Shown here piece by piece: positions 11,556 to 22,545 of a stretch of 64,000 bases of DNA (positions are counted from its first letter, which is position 1; each line of letters begins with the position of its first letter). The notes under the pieces were generated by a model. That model was not told the DNA's origin and searched no databases. It saw nothing but the letters and a program-made list of their open reading frames with translations. Both the position numbers and the translations under genes were made by a program. The DNA comes from Aselliscus stoliczkanus (lineage: Eukaryota; Chordata; Mammalia; Chiroptera; Hipposideridae): assembly GCA_033961575.1 (NCBI GenBank), contig CM066732.1:97021187-97085186 (forward strand). The letters are read 5' to 3'.

Positions 11556-12884
11556 AAACAAAAATGCCACTCTTAGTCTACTGTGTGGGTATATTCTTTT
11601 CCAGGGACCTGAGTACTTATGTTCTCTATCTGTGACATCTGAGTCCTGGTATCAGAATATTTGAGAAGCTAACTAAAGCTTTTAGGTGAGCTTGAAATCA
11701 GAGACAAAATCTTGGGTGGTTTGGGCCCACCTCATACTTAGTATCACCCTGGCAGATACCATACTTATGTCTGCTAGATTGTATCTGTCTTTCCTGGAAA
11801 ATGAATGCTGCATTCTTGAGCCTTTGTATCTTTCATATAGATCATTCCTTTTCTGTTCCCACAGCCTTTTTTTTTAGACAGGGTCAGTATAATTGATTTT
11901 AATCACATCTAGATCTGCCTTCCCAGGATTATACTCTGGTCATTTCCGAGTAATGACCTTCGAGTAAAATTGTGGAAGTTCCAAGGTTGGCCAGAACTTG
12001 AAAACTCCGTGTTGGACATCAAGTGACTGAGGTATATAATAGGTGCTTCTGTAAAACTGAAGTGTAATTTTGGTCTTTTGCGTTCATGATTTTTGGTGGT
12101 AGTTTCTCACTCAGTATGATTTCTGTCTTGAATTGTGTTTCAGTGCTCTTTGAAACCAAGGTGTTTAATAGATATGATTCAGTGGTGCACTTACATTTAC
12201 ATTGTTTTGAGGCCTGCATATAGAAGTAGGAAGTAAAAAGAAGGAGGAAACTAGCCTTAACACAAATAAGACTCTCATCTCATCTCTATGCCTTCAGGAG
12301 GAATTGAATTTCCTAACCAGAGCATGGATTCTTTTCTGCCTAACCTAGAGTAGTCAGAGTATTTTGAAATACTGTGCACCTGTACTTTTGAGTATGTATG
12401 TGGACATTCTTCCCTTTGTATGAATATTTTTAATGTTTCATATTAAAAATGGAATCTGGGAGCAAAAGCAATATATTCCTGAAAAGAAATTAAATTCTTT
12501 CCCCCAGTAAGTGATGGTCCACATCTGAATTTCTACTTCATTTTCTGTAATCCTTTCTAACATTCCTTCCATTCATTCTCCATTAATTTACCTTAGAGTC
12601 TTCAAGAAAGAGCTGTTTAGGTGTACTTTGCGTATACTTGTACTTCATTAGGTGCCTAGACTGGCAACTAATAACTCATGACATGAGATACCAAGTGTGA
12701 GGTAAGGATCAATGGCAAGGCTTCATCCTGCCTGAACAAAATATTCAACATCCAAGGATTTTGGCTCTCATTCTAAGTTCACCTAGAAGTTTTCCGATTA
12801 GCTTCTCAAACATTCTGATACCAGGATTCGGATACCACAGATAGAGAATGTAGCAATAATGTGAGCATAAATGCTCAGTTCATT

Positions 12885-13115
12885 AATAATTGTCATTTCA
12901 TGAATCTTTATTCTGTGCTAGGCACTGTACTAAGCACTTTATGTACATTAACTAATTTTATTTCTGAAACAACCCTGGGAGGTAGAACTGTTAACCTGAG
13001 GTGTAAGGAAGCTGAGACTTGACTAGGTTAAGAAAATTGCCTGAGTATTAGAACTAGGAGGAATTCAGGGTCTGTCAGACCTCAGAGTCTGTGTATGTTA
13101 ACTGCTACAATGTGC
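12885..13115 (-). mobile_element. MIR (minus orientation)
   Basis: CTGTGCTAGGCACTGTACTA, ACAACCCTGGGAGGTAGAAC and AGGAAGCTGAGACTTGAC; near full length. Confidence 0.85.
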
Positions 13116-13438
13116 TCACTCAACACAATTTATTAAATTTTGTCACCTTATCTAAAAATAGTAAGCTTAGTCACAGGAGAATTAATAATTGAAATTATAT
13201 TCAACTTAACTAGGTAGGCCTTGACAGTAATTCGGTTGGTCTTAGAAGACTTTAGTCTGGTAGAGAGCCAGAATTTATGTTCATAAAACAACTAGAAAAC
13301 AAAAAAATGGTAAGGAAAACTATGTTTGGAGGTAGTGGAAAAGAATGCTTTATTTTCTATATCCTAATTACAGTGTATTATAAAATATACATTTCAAAAG
13401 AAACAAGGGTGGTTTTCTTGATATCAAAATAGGTTCCC

Positions 13439-13702
13439 AGGGGCCGGCCGAGTGGCTCAGTTGGTTAAGAGCTTGCTCAAGAGTGTGAGCTGAGCTCTGA
13501 GCAACGGTAGTTCGATGCCCAGCCGGAGCTGAGCTGCTGTTGAGCTGCCAACAGGTGGCAGGATGGCTCAGCTAAAAAAAAAAAAAAAAAACATAGGGGA
13601 GTGGCGTGGTGGTTAAGCGCTGGCCTGGGAAGCCAGCGGCCCCGGTTCGGTCCCACATATAAGGGCCAGTGACACTGCCCTCAAAAAAGACAAAAAACAA
13701 AA
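13439..13702 (+). mobile_element. SINE dimer: B-form followed by short-form
   Basis: A B-form SINE (13441-13591, ending GGCTCAGCTA plus A-run) is followed directly by a short-form SINE (about 13592-13702). One TSD, CAAAATAGGTTCCC (13425-13438 and 13703-13716), flanks the pair. Confidence 0.85.
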
Positions 13703-14754
13703 CAAAATAGGTTCCCTTACTTGATAGTAGATGCTTGAAAAATGTTTGGAATGAATTAAGAATGATGTATTTTAGGACTAGGGTCCCTTTCTGCCAAGCC
13801 TGAAGATGGGCAGACTGCTGACTCCTCCTCAGTGTTCTGCATCTGTCACATAAGGGAGTTTTCACCTCTCTTGGGGAGGTCACCATAGTTAGGTGGTAGT
13901 TGTCCATTCTCTTCTGACATCCCTGGCCTAGAGTTTCTCTCTTCAGTTGTACTCTGGTAGGCTTGACTTCCGAAGACCACAGGCCTCTGCAACTGTTTCT
14001 CTTCCTCAACTACCATCAAGTCTGTTCCAAGAAGGCCCCCAACCCCCACCCTTTCCTGCTGCCTGTGAGGATTGTGTATCATAAAAAGAGCCTAGCAGCC
14101 GAAAGAGTTGCGTTTTGCTTTCTTAGCATCAAGAAGTTGGACTAGATGATCTGAGGTTGATTTCTCTTCAGAGACAATTCTCTGAGATGAGGATTAAACA
14201 GAAACATTGTTCCCCAGATAATTGGTTAATTAAGCAGAAATCCCTGTAGGCTAGCATTTTCCAAATGGCATTTCATGGAACCCTGGTTCCTTGGGATTAA
14301 TAAAAATATTTTGGAAGGAAGGATTTTATGGCAATCTACATTTGATTGGGATAGCCATAGTTAAACAGATTTCTTCACTGCTTCAGGACTTCTAATTTCC
14401 AGCTAAGAATTTAATTATCCAGCCACTCTATAATGTGAGGATAAATTTAAAAACTAGGAGATGGGGAGGTATAAGAGCTAAATATCTTCATTGTAGAAAG
14501 TCAGTGAATCATATCCAAAATTGAAATATCAAAAAACAACGCTATAAGCATGTGATTTAGAAATGTGGAGTCAAACACTGGAACAATTAACTAGTATTGT
14601 TGAAATTTTTGCATCTGGGGTCCTGGGTGCAGGAATTGGTTTGGACAGGAGGGAGGGAAGGGAATGCTAATTACTGCTGTGAAACCATTTGACTTCTCAA
14701 ACCATGTATATATACTTGGTTAAAATTAAATATGGAAGAATATAAAATTTTCAA

Positions 14755-15320
14755 AAAGTACTTTTAACTGGCTGCATAGCATTCCATCATGTAGGTATAC
14801 CATAATTATTCAGTCAAATCCCTTATCTTTTATTTAGGTCACTTCAATTTTTTTAACATTATACTGAGACTGAAGTATTTTTGTCGGTATCTGTGATTTT
14901 CTTCTAGATTGCTTTTCTTTTAGGTTGATAAAAGCGGGGAAAGGCCAGAGTAGGAATATGTAAATTTTTCTTGTCTATATTACATTATTTTTTGAAAGTT
15001 TTTATTTTTAAAAATCAACATTTTTATACCCATTGCCTGGCAACCATGAATCTACTTTCTATCTCTATAGATTTGCCTATTTCTGGACATTCTATATAAA
15101 TGGCATCATACAATATGGGGCCTTTGTTATCCGGTTTTGATCACTTAATATAATGCTTTCAAGGCTCATACATGTTATAACATGTAACATTCCTTTGTAT
15201 GGTTGAATGATATTCCATTGTATGGACGTTTGTTGTTTTTTTTTCTACTTTCTGGCTATTATGAATATAAGAATGGAGTTACTGTGTTGTGTGGTAATTC
15301 GGTGTTTAACTTTTTGAAGC
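14755..15320 (-). mobile_element. L1 3' fragments, antisense
   Basis: GGCTGCATAGCATTCCATCA (about 14770) and CTGGCAACCATGAATCTACT, TGGTTGAATGATATTCCATT (about 15040-15220) match antisense L1 3' regions. Probably two pieces (14755-14900 and 14990-15320). Confidence 0.6.
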
Positions 15321-15439
15321 CTAAGTTCTGGTATTCCATTGTTAAATACTACATTTTCCCTCCATTAGGTACCATAATTATAACAGGCATAGGATATCAT
15401 TCATTAGTGCTTGTCTACATTTTAAAAATACTATCTAAA

Positions 15440-15540
15440 ACAATAGTTTTTAACCTTGGCTACACATTGGAATCACCTGGGGAGCTTTAAAAATAACACA
15501 CCGCTGATGCCTGGCTTCCACCCCATGGAGAGAGATGATT
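15440..15540. mobile_element. MER5-like hAT-Charlie fragment
   Basis: TACACATTGGAATCACCTGG and GGAGCTTTAAAAATAACAC resemble the MER5 interior. Confidence 0.55.
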
Positions 15541-15734
15541 TTTTTTTTTAACTTTTGTATTTGTTTGAATTTTTTCATAATAAAAAGTTGAGAAAGTAGC
15601 ATAATGACCCTGTCATGTATTATTCACCAGCTTCAACAGTTGTAGCCAACCTTGTTTCCACTATATTCCCACCCATTTCCTCACCCCCAAACTATTTTAA
15701 AGCAAATCCTATCGACTACCATTTAAATGGCTTC

Positions 15735-15892
15735 TAGGGCCAGCCGACTGGCTCAATTGCTTAAGAGCTCGCTCAAGAGTGTGAGCTGAGCTCTGGGCAA
15801 CAGCAGTTCGATGACCAGCCGGAGCTGAGCTGCCGCTGAACTGCCAACAGGTGGCAGGATGGCTCAGCTAAAATAAACAAATAAATGAAAAT
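15735..15892 (+). mobile_element. B-form bat SINE
   Basis: GGGCCAGCCGACTGGCTCAA head and GGTGGCAGGATGGCTCAGCT end, A-rich tail. TSD AAATGGCTTC (15725-15734, 15893-15902). Confidence 0.92.
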
Positions 15893-16964
15893 AAATGGCT
15901 TCCAATTTCATACATTTTCTTTGAATCCTGAGGGTAACTGATTGTTCTCCATTCTACAATAGCTAAGTTCTCTGCTTCGATATGAGATCCTCTTTGATGC
16001 ACTTTTAGTATTTGCAATGAAAGTACTAAGAACTTATTCAGACCCCATTAGAACCCATTCTGCCACCTCATGTGAATATGTTTCTCAGCCAAACCTTAGC
16101 AAGGGCCTTTCCTCTAAACATCTTTTAGGAGAATGTTTAAGACAAATTGTTCTATTGTATTATTTCTATACTTTTATGGTTTGGAATGGATGATCATCTC
16201 TTAGTGGATGGAGATGTTTCCACAGACTTATGTTAACTGAATATGTCAACTGGAAGGTCTTTCTCAAAAGAGGCCAAGAATTGGTAATTATGCTTACAGA
16301 TTAGGGTCTAGAATTTATTTCTTGTCTTTGTTTTCTCCAGTCTTAGAAATCTGTTTTCTTGGTTGTCACAAGCTATCATTTTATGATGAAAATAAATGTA
16401 TGAAATTTAGAAGTCATATAACTACTATTTGGAAAATTGGGAAAAGAAGAAAAATCACTCTTAATTTTACAGTCATTGGTTATATTTTGATGATTCCCCT
16501 CCAAACTTTTCTACCCATATTTTTTCTCTAGGCAATTGTGGTATATATTTGTTTTTTGTTTTTGTTTTTTTAAGTTTATATAGTAACCTTCATAACCCAA
16601 ACTGTTTTATGTGGTTTGTTTTCTGCCTTAGCCAGAGAAAAAAGAACCATTTAAGGGCAGTCTTTAATTTTTTACACATGCTAAGCTATATATATTTGTC
16701 TAGATAAGTACTTATCAACCGGAAACTTGGTTTAATTTAAACCTGTTTAATATCTGTCTTGACATGTGCAGACTCATGACTGGTATGAAAATAGTTCAGA
16801 TGTATAGCCTATACAGTGTCATCAACTTTAATGTTCAAATTTAGCCTTACAGTTAATATTTAGTAGCTATTATTTTCAATGACATTTACATAGATGTCAC
16901 TCATATTTAACATTGTTGCTTTACTTTTATTTTGCCTACTGTTTCTATCTGCTTCCCTAATAAT

Positions 16965-17660
16965 ATTAAAATAATGGCCAACACTTGAATACCAGCCATG
17001 CCTGAAGAACTGTGCTAAGCACTAAGTATGGATCATATATATATATATTTTTTTAAGATTTTATTGGGGAATTGGGGAAGGGGAACAGCACAGCATTGGG
17101 GAATCGGTCAAGGGGAACAGACAAGTTGCTGCCCTTTTGTTCTTCATTCTAGTTGTGGAGGATGTCACTTCACTGGCCCATGTTGGCATTATCATTGCAC
17201 TCTTCCTGGGTGAGGCAGTCGCTCGCCAGCCATTGGAGAGCCGCTCACAGTAGCTTATGGCGGCTCACGAAAATGCATGCCAGCTGACGGCCAGCCCCAC
17301 TGCAGCCTATGTCACTGCGACTCACGGCAGCCCAGCTCCAGGTCGAGCTGTTGTTCACCATCTTAGCTGTAAAGGGTGCAGCATCACTGGCCCTCATCTG
17401 GGATCTGAACCCTGGGCCTTGCTGCTCATATAGTTGGCTTCCAAGCCAACTCCTAACCTTGGCTGGCCCAGGATCATTTTATTTAATCCTCACTAAAAAA
17501 AGCCTATGGAATAGATCATGTTATCTTTGTTTTACAAATGCAGAAGCTGAGTTTTAGTGGGTTTAGTTAACTTGCCCAAGGTCATGCAACAAATACATTT
17601 TAGGGCGGGAATTTGAATGCTGGAGCTGCCGCTACCCACCACTATGCTAGCCTGCTAGGA
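16965..17660 (-). mobile_element. MIR (minus orientation) split by a SINE
   Basis: Left part 16965-17036 (GAACTGTGCTAAGCACTAAG) and right part 17471-17660 (TTAACTTGCCCAAGGTCATG) form one MIR, interrupted by the SINE at 17037-17470. Confidence 0.8.
17037..17470 (-). mobile_element. Long-form bat SINE in MIR
   Basis: TTAAGATTTTATTGGGGAAT start, GGCTGGCCC end; TSD GGATCAT (17030-17036, 17471-17477). Diverged body. Confidence 0.88.
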
Positions 17661-17822
17661 ACAGAAGTTTGCATTTGTTGTAAATTCATTGGTTACCATG
17701 AAAATATAATCAAAACATGCCAAAGAGAATCACAAATTTTATCAACTGTTAAGAGTACAGCAATAAATTATGAGTGTAACTCATTGAGCAACTTATACTG
17801 TGATTATTTAATTTTTTTGTTT

Positions 17823-18164
17823 TTTAAGATTTTATTAGGGAATTGGGGAAGGGGAACATTGTGTTTTTCCAGGACCCATCAGCTCCAAGTCAAATTGTCC
17901 TTCAATCTTAGTTGTGGAAGGCGCAAGCTCAGCTTCAAGTCCAGTCGCTGCTTTCAATCTAGTTCTGGGGATGGAAACAACCCACCATCCCACGCAGGAG
18001 TCAAACCGGCAACCCTGTTATTAAGAGCATGCGCGCTCACCAGCTCAGCGACAGCTCAGCTCAAGCTCAGCTCAAGCTCAGCTCACCGGCCCATGTGGGA
18101 ATGGAACTGGCAACCTGTTGCTCAGAGCTAGTGCTCTAACCAACTGAGCCACCTACTTGGCCGG
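17823..18164 (-). mobile_element. VES-related bat SINE, long variant
   Basis: GTTTTTCCAGGACCCATCAG and GCTCTAACCAACTGAGCCAC are VES hallmarks (antisense). An internal AGCTCA-rich array lies at about 18048-18086. TSD-like CTGTG...TTTAATTTTT on both sides. Confidence 0.85.
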
Positions 18165-18635
18165 ACTGTGTTTAATTTTTGTTTTAAGAGAAAGAATAAG
18201 GCAGGAAAATCACTTGGTAGAATATTTTAATGCAAAGTCCTTGCTTTCCAGTATAAAATAAATTATTTTATAAAATCTATCTTGTATTGGTCTTGGCAGG
18301 ACAGTGTGAACTATATAGATGCTGGTATAAAATGTTGTTTCTTCTATTACTTCCTGAGTCTGTGTCCATTTTTTTCAATGAAGACATGGATCTCCTGTTG
18401 ATTAAGTTCTAAAACCTTTTTGTCTTTGTATTCCTAAGGCTTTTTTTTTTCTTTGTATTCCTTCTTCCCAATAGTATCTTCATTTTCTAAATTAATGTAG
18501 ATTGTTTTTGTTTCTAAATTATAAAAAACAGCTGAAAACCATGATTATTCTGGTCTTTCTAGTTCATCTATTTAACTGTCTTTGAGTCTGTGGAAGAGAT
18601 AGGATTTCATGGCTCTATTATAGAGGGCATCTGGA

Positions 18636-18751
18636 AATTTTTTTTTTTTTTTTTTGAGGGCAGTGTCACTGGCCCTCACATGTGGGACCCGAACCAAGGC
18701 CGCTGGCGTCCCAAGCCAGCGCTTAACCACCGCGCCACTTGACCGGCCCAA
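18636..18751 (-). mobile_element. Short-form bat SINE
   Basis: T21-like run, GAGGGCAGTGTCACTGG to GACCGGCCC; TSD CATCTGGA (18628-18635, 18752-18759). Confidence 0.92.
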
Positions 18752-18820
18752 CATCTGGAGTTTTTAAATGAGCCACCAGGAAGGGTGTTTAGCCTATTTT
18801 TTTATATTCGGCAGTTCTTT

Positions 18821-19265
18821 TTTTTTTTTTTTTAAGATTTTATTGGGGAATTGGTGGAGGGGAACAGCGTTGGGGAATCGGGGGAGGGGAACAGACAAGT
18901 TGCCGTCTTTGTGTTCTTCAGTTTAGTTGCGGAGGATGTTGCTTCACTGTTGGTATCGTCATTGCGCTCTTCCCGGATGAGGCAGATCGGTCGCTGGCCT
19001 CTGGATGTCGCTCATCGCGGCTATTGGCAGCTCACGCTTGGCTGCCAGCCGCTCACGCTGGCTGCGGGCCACTCACTGCAACCTATGGCAGCCCACTGCA
19101 GCAGGGGCTGCAGCCCACACCATCACCGGGGCTCGCACAGCCCAGCTCCAGGTGGAGCTGTTGTTAGCTGTAGAGGGCAGTGTCACTGGCCCTCATGTGG
19201 GATCCGAACCGGGGCCGCTGGCATCCCAAAACCAGCGCTTAACCAATGCGCCACTCGGCCGGCCC
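18821..19265 (-). mobile_element. Long-form bat SINE
   Basis: TTTAAGATTTTATTGGGG start to CTCGGCCGGCCC; TSD TCGGCAGTTCTTT (18808-18820, 19266-19278). Well preserved, so probably young. Confidence 0.95.
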
Positions 19266-19374
19266 TCGGCAGTTCTTTTATCATCTTATTTGTTAAGGGT
19301 AGGTGAACCCAGCAGTAAGACTATTTATCAGACCATGCACTAGCCATAGTTTCAGAGTAGATCCATACTTGAAC

Positions 19375-19540
19375 ATTAAGTCTGTTCTTTACTGACTCAG
19401 TCACCTTGGGCAAACTACTTACTTAAACTGAGCCTTAGTTTCCCTATCTATAAAGTAGTATAACAGAGATAATGATATATGTACTATATACTTCGTAGGG
19501 TATAGGACATAGAGTAGGTACTCAGTGAATATTTCTTCCT
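19375..19540 (+). mobile_element. MIR (plus orientation)
   Basis: GTCACCTTGGGCAAACTACT, GCCTTAGTTTCCCTATCT and GAGTAGGTACTCAGTGAATA are in MIR order. Confidence 0.8.
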
Positions 19541-20640
19541 CCTCACTGCCCCCAAGGTTTATAATAGAAAAGAAGCTAAGAGTAAATTAGGAGTCTTCTA
19601 GTAAGTCCAAATGGACCATATAGTAAGGGAGATAAGCTGTGAAAGCTCTGAGAAAAATTCTTTTCTTCTCAAAGGCACACAATTAGCATAGTATATATTA
19701 AGTTCCTGGAGCATTAGAAAAATGACCCAGATATTTAATCTATTAGGTTATATATACCTGTGAAGACTGAGTTTAATGGCATCTTTGTGTCAAGTGATGT
19801 TTTGTTTTCCTTCCCCCTCATCTAATTCTCTTTACTCCAACATTCTGGATAGCCTTTTCCTGATTCCATTAGAAAAACTACTGGAAATAATATATATGAG
19901 TAAAGCTATATAGCTAATTCTAGGTTGTACTCTGCCTGATACTTCTGAGCAGTTTAGTAAAGGCTTATTGCTTTGGGAGTATTCTTTATTTCTTTTTGTC
20001 CTTCCCCTTAAAATTCTTTGTCCCTCTTACTCCCATTTACTATAATCATGTCCTCAACACCCTCAAGAATCGGGAGTAGAGAAGTCCTAGGCAGCTGTGT
20101 CCCAATGTCAGCCTGCCAAACATGTGAGAACTTTACAGAAGTCTGTTTTTTGTCTTGTATGTCATCTTCTCAGGAAAGAAAAAAAGTACTAGGCAGCACT
20201 TAGAATTCACCAAAAAGGGCGTGTTCTTCAAAACAAGCCCGTTGCCATGCCAGGAATGACTCTTCATATCCACCTCCCAATTACGTCTGCTCTTTATGAT
20301 AATTAGAAAGAACTCTTGGAATCTTCAGGTCTGACAGAGGTCGGTTTTGCATTCAAGCCTCTCTTTGAACCTACCTGGAGTTTTGCTCGTTCTAGTAGTT
20401 ATTTGTAGGCTTTATGCTGTTACATGTAGCTTTGTTTTTAAGATCCACTTAAATACTTTGGAATACACCTTGCTTTTCTACATATTTGTTGCTTTAGCAC
20501 ACATTTACTGGAGTACCAACTGTCAGATCCTGTTAGGTGTTAGAGATACAAATATATAACAAAACCTTTGCCCTCCAAGGGTTCAGCATAGTACATTTCC
20601 AGTTAACTAGGCTCCCTGTTTGTCAGTAAGTGTACTCTAT

Positions 20641-20862
20641 GGCAGGATTTGTCAACCTCAGCATTTTGTATTTTGGGCCAGAGAATTCTTTGCTGTGGGG
20701 GGGCTGTCCCAACAAGCATTATAGGATGTTTAGCAGCATCCCTGGCCTCTACCAGCTAGATGCCAGTAACTCTACCCCGACCCCCAACTCGTGACAATCA
20801 AAAATGTCTCCAGACATTGCCAGACGTCCCCTGGGAATAAATCCAGAATGTGAACCAGACTT
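20641..20862. mobile_element. MER20 (hAT-Charlie)
   Basis: GTCAACCTCAGCATTTTG, GGATGTTTAGCAGCATCCCT and AAAATGTCTCCAGACATTGC; near full length. Confidence 0.85.
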
Positions 20863-21089
20863 TATCTGTATCATTGACAAAGTTTTGGTAAAATTGGTTT
20901 TCAAAAATTGAATCTAAAGCTAGCAAATGTAATGAAAACAACCTAGATAAGTAACACGTTACTTATTACTCCACATGATTCCCCATACATAACAGAGTAC
21001 TGAATAACACCTACTTATGTTTTAGTTTGAATGTCTGTGAGACATCTTTCTGAGTGACTGTATATAAGAGTATAATCATTCCTTTTCTT

Positions 21090-21187
21090 TTTTTTTTTTA
21101 AAGTTTATTTCATTTTATTTTTTTTCGTGTGTGTGTGTGTTTTGTTTTTTTTTGAGGGCAGTATCACTAGCCCTCATATGTGGGATC
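21090..21187 (-). mobile_element. 5'-truncated short-form SINE
   Basis: T-rich tail with a GT run, then GAGGGCAGTATCACTAGCCC and a break at GGGATC, so the tRNA-like head is missing. TSD TAATCATTCCTTTTCTT (21073-21089, 21188-21204). Confidence 0.88.
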
Positions 21188-21534
21188 TAATCATTCCTTT
21201 TCTTAAGGACTTCACTAAAACAACAAACAATGCAGTAATTGGAAAAGGAGAGTCTACTGTTAATTAAAACCTTAGTTCTTTTCTGGGCTCTTTGTATCAA
21301 TATTACCCTTGTCTTGTTAAGAATGATAATATTTCATTTTCTCCAATGAGTAGCCTGGACAACTGGCACATTTTTAGGATGTTTTCTGAAGTGTTCTTCA
21401 GAAACATGACTTTGAATTTTGTTACATTACTAATGGAATACTACCTAACAGCCTTCTTCACCTTATTACTTTTCCATAATCAAACAGTGTAAAATGAACG
21501 TTATACAACCGTAAATTCATTTTAATAGTCTCTT

Positions 21535-21652
21535 ATGATGCCTTTTTTTATTTTTTTTTGAGGGCAGTGTCACTGGCCCTCATATGTGGGACCAAAATGG
21601 GGCTGCTGGCTTCGCAAGCCAGCGCTTAACCACCGCGCCACTCGGCCAGCCC
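21535..21652 (-). mobile_element. Short-form bat SINE
   Basis: GAGGGCAGTGTCACTGGCCC to CTCGGCCAGCCC; TSD TTAATAGTCTCTTA on both sides. Confidence 0.92.
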
Positions 21653-21961
21653 TTAATAGTCTCTTAAAGCTTGTCTTCTGGTATGTCTTTCTTCTCAAAG
21701 TAGAGAAGTAGTAGTTTGTAACTTTCCTGTTACAAACAGCACTTTACTAGGAGTCCTGAAACCTGGGTTTTGGGTTCAGCTCTGGCACGAGCATTTAAGC
21801 ATCTATTTACTTTTAGCCTTGATTTCTTCACCTGTGATATAGATAAATAGATGGATGGATGAATGGATGGATGCACGGATGGACTGTTTTATCCTGTTTT
21901 CCAGATAAATACCTTAAGTTCCCAAAGCCACACACTGTGCTCAAACAAACTATTTTTTGGG

Positions 21962-22424
21962 TGTGTTTTTTTAAAGATTTTATTGGGGAATTGGGGGAGG
22001 GGAACAGCATTGGGGAACCCGGGAAGGAGAACAGACAAGTTGCTGTCCTTTTGTTCTTTGGTCTAACTGTGGAGGATGTTGCTTCACTGGCCCATGTTGA
22101 TATCATCATTGAACTCTTCTTGGGTGAGGCAGATGGGTCGCCGGCCTCTGGACGGCCGCTCACAGCGGCTCTTGGCAGCTCACACCGGCTGCCAGCTGCT
22201 CACGCTGGCTGCCAGCCACTCACGGTAGCCTATGGCAGCCCACTGCAGCAGGGGCTGCAGCTATGCTGTCCCTGGGGACTCACAGCAGCCCAGCTCCAGA
22301 TGGAGCTGTTGTTCACCATCTTAGCTGTAGAGGGCAGTGTCACTGGTCCTCATATGTGGGATCCGAACTGGGGCCGCTGGCGTCCCAAGCTAGCTCTTAA
22401 CCACCACGCTGCTTGGCTGGCCCC
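21962..22424 (-). mobile_element. Long-form bat SINE just upstream of SNAP23 exon 2
   Basis: TTTAAAGATTTTATTGGGGA to GGCTGGCCC; ends 31 bases before the exon 2 boundary. The TSD is imperfect (AACTATTTTTTG / AACTTGTTTTTTG). Confidence 0.9.
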
Positions 22425-22455
22425 TAACTTGTTTTTTGTATCCTTACTCTTACAG

Positions 22456-22545
22456 AACACCCACATTTCAGTTTCTGTTCCCACCAAGATGGATAATCTG
22501 TCATCAGAAGAAATTCAGCTGAGAGCTCACCAGGTTACTGATGAG
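22456..22545 (+). CDS. SNAP23: SNAP23 exon 2 (start codon, residues 1-19)
   Basis: The acceptor is CTCTTACAG at 22455 and the donor is GAG|GTAAAC at 22546. There are 33 bases of 5'UTR, then ATG at 22489, preceded by CACCAAG. Phase is 0 at the 3' end. A long-form SINE ends only about 31 bases upstream of the exon. Confidence 0.95.

Larger units (their letters stand above)
8384..22455 (+). other. SNAP23: SNAP23 intron 1
   Basis: This 14-kb first intron has no coding exon that I can recognise. It holds about a dozen bat SINEs, MIR relics, one MER20, an antisense L1 3' piece at 14.7-15.3 kb and long unannotated AT-rich stretches, for example 8.7-9.9, 10.0-11.3, 11.6-12.9, 14.1-14.7, 15.9-16.9 and 19.6-20.6 kb, where I see nothing definite. 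Confidence 0.9.
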
